33,584 bases of DNA from Acidobacteriaceae bacterium (lineage in GTDB: Bacteria; Acidobacteriota; Terriglobia; Terriglobales; Acidobacteriaceae): the NCBI GenBank assembly GCA_003164855.1, contig PLUI01000256.1:8144-41727 (forward strand), written 5' to 3'. The notes under the pieces were generated by a model. That model ran no database searches and was not told the DNA's origin. It saw only the letters and a program-made list of their open reading frames with translations. Each line of letters starts with the position of its first letter. Position 1 is the first letter of the stretch. The translations under genes were made by a program, and so were the position numbers. Shown piece after piece: positions 24,983 through 31,992 of this stretch.

Positions 24983-27900
24983 ATGTCCGAAACGGTGCTC
25001 ACAGAAGCGAAGCGGAAGCAGTTGCTGGAAGCGTATCTGCAGATGCGTCCGGAGAGTTTTCCGGCCACACAATCTGCAGCGGCACCGCGTAGGGACAACT
25101 CCGCGCTCCCACTTACCTTCGCACAACAGCAGCTTTGGCTGCACGCGCAACTTGCACCGGACACTTCGCTCTATAACGAGCCGCTTACGGTGCGCCGCAA
25201 CGGGCCTTTGGATGTTTCCGCGCTCGAGCGCAGCTTCACCGAAATCGTCCGGCGTCACGAGGCCTGGCGAACCACATTCCATGTGGCTGATGGTGAACCG
25301 GTTCAGCGAGTCGAGGCGCCGTTTGAAATCAAGTTGCCGTTGATTGACCTGCGCCACATGCCTCGGGCGGAGCGGGAGGGTGAAGCTCTTCGCATAGCAG
25401 CCGAGGACGCCCGCCAGCCCTTCGACTTAGCGCACGGCCCGCTCTTCAGGACTAAGTTAGTTTGCCTGGAGGACGAAGAGTATCGTCTGTTCGTAACTTT
25501 GCATCACCTGGTCTTCGATGGCTTCTCAGGCTATCGCGTTTTTCTTCCCGAGTTGGTGGCTTTGTATCGCGCGTTTTCTCAGGATGAACCCTCTCCGTTG
25601 CCTGATTTGCCATTTCAGTTTGCCGACTACGCCCTCTCGCAAAAGGGATGGCTGGCGAGCGATGCCCTTGCGGGGCAGATGGATTACTGGAGACATCAGC
25701 TGGCAGGCGAGTTGCCCTCCTTGCAACTGCCGACTTCGAGAACGCGGCCCGCGATGCAGACTTTTGGTGGCGCCATGCGGACGTTCTCCTTACCGGCGTC
25801 GTTGAGCGATGCGGTTCGCCAGCTTAGCAGGCAGGAGGGCGTGACTCTATATATGGCGTTGCTCGCGGCGTTTAACGTTCTTCTGCAACGTTATAGCGGG
25901 CAGGAAGACATCCTGATTGGAAGCAATACGGCGGGCCGGAATTATGCGGGCAGTGAAAAGCTTTTAGGCTATTTCCTCAACACTATTGTTTTACGCACTG
26001 ATCTTTCCGGGAGTCCAACTTTCCGCCAGGTGCTGGATCGCGTGCGGCGCACGACTGTGGATGCCCTGTCGAATGACGAAGCTCCTCTCGACCGTCTGGT
26101 CGCGGAACTTCATCCGCAGCGCGATGTAAAGCGAAATCCCTTATTTCAAGTATTGTTCTCACTGGAACCTCCAGTAACAAATGTAGAGCCCGGATGGGAC
26201 ATCACGTGTATCGATGTCGAGACTGGAACCACCAAGTTCGAGTTGTGTTTGGTTTTGGACGATCGTCCCGAAGGATTGCTCTGCCGTTTTATTTACAACA
26301 CGGGCCTGTTCGATGACGATGCGATTTCGCGCATGGGGAGCCACTGGCAAACATTGCTGGAATCGATCGTCGCCGATCCGGGCCAGCGGATCAGCAAGTT
26401 GCCGCTGCTGACGGACGCGGAACGCCACAAGATTCTTGTCGACTGGAACGATACCGCTAAGCCGTATCAGCTGCGTCCAGTACATGAACTGTTTGAGGCG
26501 CAGGCACACAATACACCGGAAGCGATGGCCGTTAGGTGCGGGGCGAAGCAGTTGACCTTCCGCGAACTCAACCAGCGCGCCGATCAACTGGCCGATCATC
26601 TGCGGACGCTGGGAGTAGGTCCCGACGTTGCGGTGGCGCTGTGCCTGGAGCGCTCGGCGGAAATGATCGTCGGTATTCTCGGGATTCTGAAGGCCGGTGG
26701 CGCTTACGTCCCGCTCGATCCTGCGTACCCTGCGGAGCGGATCGAATTCATGATCGCCGATTGTGGCGCTGTTGTGCTGCTCACGACCTCGGACACTGCC
26801 GCCGCCCAGTTCTCTTCTGCATCTCGCGGAATACGCACCGTCTTTCTCGATTCCGCAGATTGGCAGCTTCCAGTCGCGTCGCGGCGGCGAGCGCAGGCTT
26901 CCGCGGGCCTCGATGACCTGGCCTACATAATTTACACGTCGGGTTCTGCTGGCGGGCCCAAGGGAGTGCAGATCACTCATCGCAATCTGGCGCACTCCAA
27001 CCACGCCCGCCTCAATTACTACACCGATCCGGTGAATAGCTTTCTCCTGCTTTCGTCCTACGCTTTTGACAGCTCCGTCGCCGGAATTTTTCATGCACTC
27101 ACCAGCGGGGGAACCCTCGAGGTTCCACCTCCAGGTGACTCTGGTTGGGCGCCTGAGCAACTTGCCACGTTGATTGCGGAGAAGCACGTCTCCCACGTCC
27201 TGACCTTTCCCAGCCTCTATGGCGACTTGTTGGAGCACGCCGGCGCTGCACAACTGGCTTCGCTGCGTTGCGTGATTGTCGCGGGCGAGGCTTGTCCCCG
27301 GCAGTTGGTAGACGCTCACTACCGCGTTCTGCCACAGGCGTCGCTGTTCAACGAGTACGGCCCGACGGAAGCGACGGTGTGGAGCAGCGTGTATGAGTGC
27401 GAACCGGGAGAGAACGGGCCCACGGTTCCGATCGGCCGTCCCATCATCAACACGCAACTCTACGTGCTCGATCAGAACCTACAGCCCGTGCCATTCGGAG
27501 TGTCAGGAGAGCTGTACATCGGCGGCGACGGAGTGGCGCGAGGCTATGTAAATCGACCCGACCTCACTGAGCTGAATTTCATTCCAAATCCTTTCGCTGA
27601 AACGCCCGGCGCAAAGCTTTATCGCACCGGTGACTTGGTCCGTCATCTGGCCGACGGAAACCTTGAATTTCTAGGGCGCGCGGATCAGCAAGTGAAGATC
27701 CGCGGTGTGCGCATCGAACTCGGGGAGATCGAAGCGGCGCTGACGGCGTACCCGGATATCCGGGAAGCGGCGGTGATTACGCAGCGCAACGGATCGGGCG
27801 ATCCCAAGCTCGCGGCTTTTGTGATCGCCCGCGCCGAGCACTCGACTTCCGGCAACGAACTGCGAGCTTTTCTGAAGAATACTTTGCCTGGCTACATGGT

Positions 27901-29080
27901 GCCCACGGCGTTCCATTTCCTGGAGAACCTTCCGCGCACGCCGAATGGAAAAGTCGATCGCCAAAAGCTGATGGCCGGAAGTGTCGCCGGGGAAAGCACA
28001 AGACACGAATTCACCGTCCCTCGCAACGACATTGAGAAGCGGCTGCTCGTAATCTGGAAGAGCGTCCTGGGCACGCACAGTGAAGACGTCGGGCAGGATT
28101 TTTTTGAGCTGGGCGGACACTCCTTGCTTGCAGCCAAGCTGTTAGCGCGCATTGAAAAAGAATTCGGCAGGTCCCTATCGCTCGCCTTCGTATTTCAATC
28201 GCCGACCATCGAGCAGATGGCGGAATCACTGCTCAGCGCCGGCCAAACTCTGCGAGAGCGCGTGATCGTCGCGATCCAGCCGAAGGGATCTCTGCCGCCT
28301 CTGTTTTGGGTTCGCGGTGGTCCGCGGTTTCGTCTGCTGGCGCAGAAGTTGGGGCCTGATCAACCGTTCCTCGGACTCGACTTGCCCTTCACCGATGGCA
28401 ACAGACTGCCGGTTCCTTACAGATTTGAAGACATCGCCGCGTTGCTGATCAGGGTGATGCGTGAAGTGCAACCCAAGGGACCCTATTATCTTGGCGGCTT
28501 GTGCGTAAACGCCGTCATCGCTTATGAAATCGCGCAGCAACTGGTTCGGGACGGCGAGGAAGTAGCGCTGCTGGCCATGCTGGACGCTCATAATCAGGCC
28601 TACTACAAGAATCCCTTCAAGGATGGCCGCTATTCTTCGCGCATTAAATATCACTTGTCCAATCTGCTGAAGCTGGACGCGAGCGAGACCTCCGCCTACC
28701 TGCTCGACCGGTTAGACGAAGCCAGAAGAAAAATCGAGCGCGTAGCCTGGCGGCTCACTTCCGACCATACGGGCGAAGAGCGCCTGCGCAATACGGATTC
28801 CATCGTTCACCCCGCATTCAGCCGCTATGAACCGCAGCCGTATCCTGGAAAGATTGTTCTGCAGCAATCCAGTGAGTGGCCGATCGGTCCTTACTTCGAT
28901 TTCAAACTGGGATGGAAGGACCTGGTCGCAAGCGGCATCGACTTCTATTCAATTCCTGGTAATCACCCCTCGATGTTCACCGAACCCAACGTGAACCTTG
29001 TCGCGGACAAGTTGGGCGGCTATCTCAAGCAATCCGCGCTGGCGATTCATAGGGGTGCCGCCTCCAAGTCAAAGCTGTAA
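24983..29080 (+). CDS. NRPS module C-A-PCP-TE with a Cys-type thioesterase
   Basis: A 1365-residue protein if it starts at the ATG at 24983; a GTG at 24950 in frame would add 11 residues, and neither has a clear ribosome binding site. Domains: C (about 40-470, canonical active site HHLVFDG at 174-180), A (about 495-995), PCP (about 1015-1080, Ser1047 in ELGGHSLL) and TE (about 1105-1350). The A domain has YTSGSAGGPKG at 651-661, where the usual Thr is Ala. Its code residues D696, S697, A700, L740, I765, A767, E791, V799, W800 give DSALIAEVWK, which I cannot assign. The TE nucleophile motif is GLCVN with Cys1174, instead of GxSxG; Asp1201 (MLDAHN) and a His in GNHPSM complete a possible triad. 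This is the only C domain in the cluster, so it probably accepts the pyrrolyl or leucyl unit from another carrier and releases the final product. Confidence 0.88.
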   Translation: MSETVLTEAKRKQLLEAYLQMRPESFPATQSAAAPRRDNSALPLTFAQQQLWLHAQLAPDTSLYNEPLTVRRNGPLDVSALERSFTEIVRRHEAWRTTFHVADGEPVQRVEAPFEIKLPLIDLRHMPRAEREGEALRIAAEDARQPFDLAHGPLFRTKLVCLEDEEYRLFVTLHHLVFDGFSGYRVFLPELVALYRAFSQDEPSPLPDLPFQFADYALSQKGWLASDALAGQMDYWRHQLAGELPSLQLPTSRTRPAMQTFGGAMRTFSLPASLSDAVRQLSRQEGVTLYMALLAAFNVLLQRYSGQEDILIGSNTAGRNYAGSEKLLGYFLNTIVLRTDLSGSPTFRQVLDRVRRTTVDALSNDEAPLDRLVAELHPQRDVKRNPLFQVLFSLEPPVTNVEPGWDITCIDVETGTTKFELCLVLDDRPEGLLCRFIYNTGLFDDDAISRMGSHWQTLLESIVADPGQRISKLPLLTDAERHKILVDWNDTAKPYQLRPVHELFEAQAHNTPEAMAVRCGAKQLTFRELNQRADQLADHLRTLGVGPDVAVALCLERSAEMIVGILGILKAGGAYVPLDPAYPAERIEFMIADCGAVVLLTTSDTAAAQFSSASRGIRTVFLDSADWQLPVASRRRAQASAGLDDLAYIIYTSGSAGGPKGVQITHRNLAHSNHARLNYYTDPVNSFLLLSSYAFDSSVAGIFHALTSGGTLEVPPPGDSGWAPEQLATLIAEKHVSHVLTFPSLYGDLLEHAGAAQLASLRCVIVAGEACPRQLVDAHYRVLPQASLFNEYGPTEATVWSSVYECEPGENGPTVPIGRPIINTQLYVLDQNLQPVPFGVSGELYIGGDGVARGYVNRPDLTELNFIPNPFAETPGAKLYRTGDLVRHLADGNLEFLGRADQQVKIRGVRIELGEIEAALTAYPDIREAAVITQRNGSGDPKLAAFVIARAEHSTSGNELRAFLKNTLPGYMVPTAFHFLENLPRTPNGKVDRQKLMAGSVAGESTRHEFTVPRNDIEKRLLVIWKSVLGTHSEDVGQDFFELGGHSLLAAKLLARIEKEFGRSLSLAFVFQSPTIEQMAESLLSAGQTLRERVIVAIQPKGSLPPLFWVRGGPRFRLLAQKLGPDQPFLGLDLPFTDGNRLPVPYRFEDIAALLIRVMREVQPKGPYYLGGLCVNAVIAYEIAQQLVRDGEEVALLAMLDAHNQAYYKNPFKDGRYSSRIKYHLSNLLKLDASETSAYLLDRLDEARRKIERVAWRLTSDHTGEERLRNTDSIVHPAFSRYEPQPYPGKIVLQQSSEWPIGPYFDFKLGWKDLVASGIDFYSIPGNHPSMFTEPNVNLVADKLGGYLKQSALAIHRGAASKSKL

Positions 29081-29087
29081 AGTTTCT

Positions 29088-29200
29088 GCCGTAGTTCCTT
29101 CCTCCGTTCCCCAGGCCCCCTGCAATTTTTCTGCCCGATTACCTTCTTCCATTTTTCTCTGTCCATTCGCCTTTCATTCTCCTTCGATCGCTATATTCAA
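29088..29200 (+). terminator. C/T-rich, G-poor stretch, possible Rho-dependent termination region
   Basis: Directly after the last NRPS gene, the plus strand is strongly pyrimidine-rich with few G for about 110 bases. That is the composition expected of a rut site. No intrinsic hairpin with a T-run was found in 29081-29346. This is composition-based only. Confidence 0.3.
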
Positions 29201-29346
29201 TCCATAAATCTCCATGGAATGGCTTTGAGAAACGTCGGGACAATGGGCTAATCCTACGCTCGTTGTTGTCCGGCGGTAACCATGACTTGGCGCGGCTTTC
29301 GGCTAATCTCGGGACATCCTAGGCGTGAGCCAAGGGAGCCCCAAGA

Positions 29347-31878
29347 ATGCACAAGTCGTCCCCCATTACGATCCTTGCATTATCTGTCGTGGTTCTTGGC
29401 CTTTTCGTCTTGGCAGGTTGTAGCGGAGTTTCCACACCGGGGTCCTCAGGCAGCAGCGGTAGCGGAGGCACGGGCAGCGGAGGATCTGGGGGCGGCGGTA
29501 CGGGCGGTGGCGGAACCGGCGGCGGAGGTACGGGTGGCGGCGGTGGTCAAAGTGGCGGAGCTACAGGTGCAGATTTCTACGTGGCAACCGACGGAAACGA
29601 TTCCTGGTCGGGAACTCTTGCCGCGCCGAATGCCGGCAACACCGATGGTCCCTTCGCCACGATTGCGAAAGCTCAGACGGCTGTGCAAGGGATTCTGAGT
29701 AATCCTCAAGGGCGGACCCAGACCATCCTCGTCCAAATCCGACAGGGAACGTATTTCCTCGCGCAACCATTATCCTTCACGGCGGCGGATTCGGGTACAT
29801 CGCAACTGCAGGTGAACTGGGAAAACTATCCGGCGGAAACTCCGTCGATTAGCGGAGGCGTGCAGTTGGGCGCAGGTTCGGGACTCAGCTGGCAGAATAT
29901 CGGCGGGAACGAGTGGCAGGTTTCCTTACCGGCGTCGACACAGTATTTCGAACAACTCTTCTACAACCAGCAGCGACGGTTGCGGCCGCGTCTCGGCGGA
30001 TCTCTGGGAGCTTACTATCGCGTGGCCGCGACCATCTATCTTGCCGGCTCATCTTCCGGCCCTGCACCCGATCCCAACTGCTCGGTCTATGTAAGTGGAA
30101 CCGGATGGGAATGTTTCGATCGATTTCAGTACAGTCCCAGCGATCCCATCAGCGCAAGTTGGACGAATCTTAATTCGCCTTATCCGGCGGGCGACATAGA
30201 AGTTTATGACTTCGAAAAGTGGATGGTTGCGAAGTTACGAATCAAGTCAATCGATACAAATAACTCCATTATTTACTTTACCGGGCCGACCTATCAGGAA
30301 AATCCGGATTTTGGTTTCATCGTGAATCACCGGTATGTTGTCGAAAATGTGAAAGACGATCTAACACAGGCGGGACAGTGGTTCCTGGATCGCTCGGCCT
30401 CGCCTTGGTCGCTCACTTATCTGGCGAACACGGGAGAGAATCCGAACACCGACTCGGTGATCGTTCCCCAGGCTTCGCAGGTGATGATTGCCACAGGATT
30501 GCAGTACGTTACGTTTACCGGCCTGACTTTCGAACATGACAATTTCATCGTGCCCGCCGTGGGATATCCGTCATTGAGGCAAGACCCGGGTATCACGGGA
30601 GCGTTGACCTGCTTCAACTGCCAGAACGTGACTTTCAATGGTGACATTGTCACGCAGACCTCAGGCGGCGGCATCGAGCTGTATACCAACAACACTAGCG
30701 CCGCGACAGCGAATAATGTGGTTGAGAATGCCGGCCTGTATGACTTGGGCGCTTTCGGAATTCGGGTTGGTTTACCCGGGGTGTACACCGACACTGACGC
30801 CAACGTGCCACACAACACGACGATTCAGAACACGCTGATTGCCAGCTATGGTAGAGTCTTTCCCAGCGCAATTGGACTGTTGCAAGGCGACGGACACGAC
30901 AACACTTACACCCAGAACGATATCTATGACGGGTATCACAGCACCATCGAAGTGTGCGCTCTGGGCTGTCCGTGGGGTACGCAGGGCTCCCACGGATCTT
31001 TCAATAACATTACCGAATTCAACCATACTTACAACGTCGGGCAAGGCATGACCGACGACTTAGGATGCATCTACTACAACACCGGCGGTCCGAATCATTA
31101 CGGCACCGGAAACAAAATTCTGAATAACAAATGTCACGATGTGACCGATGCCTCGACGCAGGATTCCGACGGCTACGGCGGGCAGGGAATTTATCTGGAT
31201 GCGGAAACCGCCGCAGTTACGGTGGAGAACAACCTGGTGTACCGGGCCTCGTCGCAAACGATGAACATGTCGAACGGTCCGGCGCAAGCCGGCACACCGA
31301 ACGTCATTCAGAATAATATTTTTGCATACGGACGCATGGGCATCTTCGGATTGAGTGCTCCGTATTCGAGCAACAGCTGTCCAACCGCTCCGATTGTGGA
31401 ATTCAATGCGCTGGACAACATCGCTTATTTCGACAAGAAATATACCGACGGATTCAGCGTGCAAAAGGGGTGTACGTATTCGTGTGGCTTTGCCTACACG
31501 CAATTCCAGATGTTGAGCGGTAACCTGTATTGGCGTACCGATGGTGCATTCGCCACCGATTCGCAGGCATTTCACATACAGCCCAACCCATCTTCGCCTC
31601 TGTGTGACACGCTGAACACTTCAGGGACGGATTGGAACTACTATACGTTCAGCGGCTGGCAGGGAGTGGGCGAAGATGTGCAGGGCACAGCTCAGACTAA
31701 TCCAGGATTCGTAAATGCGGTTTACCCGGCTGACGATTACACTCTCCCGAGTTCGCCTATAGCTGGATTTGTAGTGTTCGATCCGAGCCAGGCGGGAAGA
31801 CAGAGCCCGGTCATTCAGGCTCCAACCATATCGCCCACCTTTATAACCGCACCGCTGAACCCGGCGACAGACTACTGA
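29347..31878 (+). CDS. Right-handed parallel beta-helix lipoprotein, GH141-like
   Basis: An 843-residue protein with GGGAG (29334-29338) eight bases before the ATG. The N-terminus is a lipoprotein signal with lipobox LAGC (Cys25). A Gly/Ser/Thr-rich linker (about 30-75) follows, and then DFYVATDGNDSWSGT...GPFATIAKAQTAV, the usual opening of secreted beta-helix carbohydrate-active proteins. Later parts show repeated short beta strands with Asn ladders (NVTFNGDIVTQTSGGGIELYTNNTS; NTTIQNTLIAS; NKILNNKCHDVT). The fold and the FYNQQRRLRPRLGG region suggest a GH141- or polysaccharide-lyase-like enzyme, but the active site is not identified. As a surface lipoprotein next to the cluster, it could trim an extracellular polysaccharide. 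It is separated from the operon by 266 bases and may have its own promoter. Confidence 0.8.
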   Translation: MHKSSPITILALSVVVLGLFVLAGCSGVSTPGSSGSSGSGGTGSGGSGGGGTGGGGTGGGGTGGGGGQSGGATGADFYVATDGNDSWSGTLAAPNAGNTDGPFATIAKAQTAVQGILSNPQGRTQTILVQIRQGTYFLAQPLSFTAADSGTSQLQVNWENYPAETPSISGGVQLGAGSGLSWQNIGGNEWQVSLPASTQYFEQLFYNQQRRLRPRLGGSLGAYYRVAATIYLAGSSSGPAPDPNCSVYVSGTGWECFDRFQYSPSDPISASWTNLNSPYPAGDIEVYDFEKWMVAKLRIKSIDTNNSIIYFTGPTYQENPDFGFIVNHRYVVENVKDDLTQAGQWFLDRSASPWSLTYLANTGENPNTDSVIVPQASQVMIATGLQYVTFTGLTFEHDNFIVPAVGYPSLRQDPGITGALTCFNCQNVTFNGDIVTQTSGGGIELYTNNTSAATANNVVENAGLYDLGAFGIRVGLPGVYTDTDANVPHNTTIQNTLIASYGRVFPSAIGLLQGDGHDNTYTQNDIYDGYHSTIEVCALGCPWGTQGSHGSFNNITEFNHTYNVGQGMTDDLGCIYYNTGGPNHYGTGNKILNNKCHDVTDASTQDSDGYGGQGIYLDAETAAVTVENNLVYRASSQTMNMSNGPAQAGTPNVIQNNIFAYGRMGIFGLSAPYSSNSCPTAPIVEFNALDNIAYFDKKYTDGFSVQKGCTYSCGFAYTQFQMLSGNLYWRTDGAFATDSQAFHIQPNPSSPLCDTLNTSGTDWNYYTFSGWQGVGEDVQGTAQTNPGFVNAVYPADDYTLPSSPIAGFVVFDPSQAGRQSPVIQAPTISPTFITAPLNPATDY
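29449..29560 (+). repeat. Gly-rich linker repeat in the beta-helix lipoprotein gene
   Basis: Degenerate 15-base units encode GGGGT and GSGG-type repeats just after the lipidated Cys. They probably form a flexible tether from the outer membrane. Imperfect copies suggest slippage-driven growth. Confidence 0.75.
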
Positions 31879-31912
31879 TCCACTTACTAACTCGCGGCAA
31901 AAAATAGATCGA

Positions 31913-31965
31913 CCGCCGGCTCTTCGGATGTTGATTACTTTCCGAAGATGCCGGCGGCTGTTTTT
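31913..31965. terminator. Strong bidirectional terminator between convergent genes
   Basis: The arms CCGCCGGC+TCTTCGGA (31913-31928) and TCCGAAGA+T+GCCGGCGG (31941-31957) pair over 16 bases with one bulged T. TGTTTTT (31959-31965) serves the plus-strand gene. Six A at 31899-31904 give a T-run for the minus-strand gene. Confidence 0.9.
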
Positions 31966-31992
31966 GCGACTGAACCTTCCACCGTCCGTTGC

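Noticed and set aside
26159-27457. Long minus-strand open frame (432 codons) opposite the last NRPS module
   Set aside because: It overlaps the conserved C and A domains of the plus-strand gene, and its translation is Arg/Gln/His-rich with no known motif.
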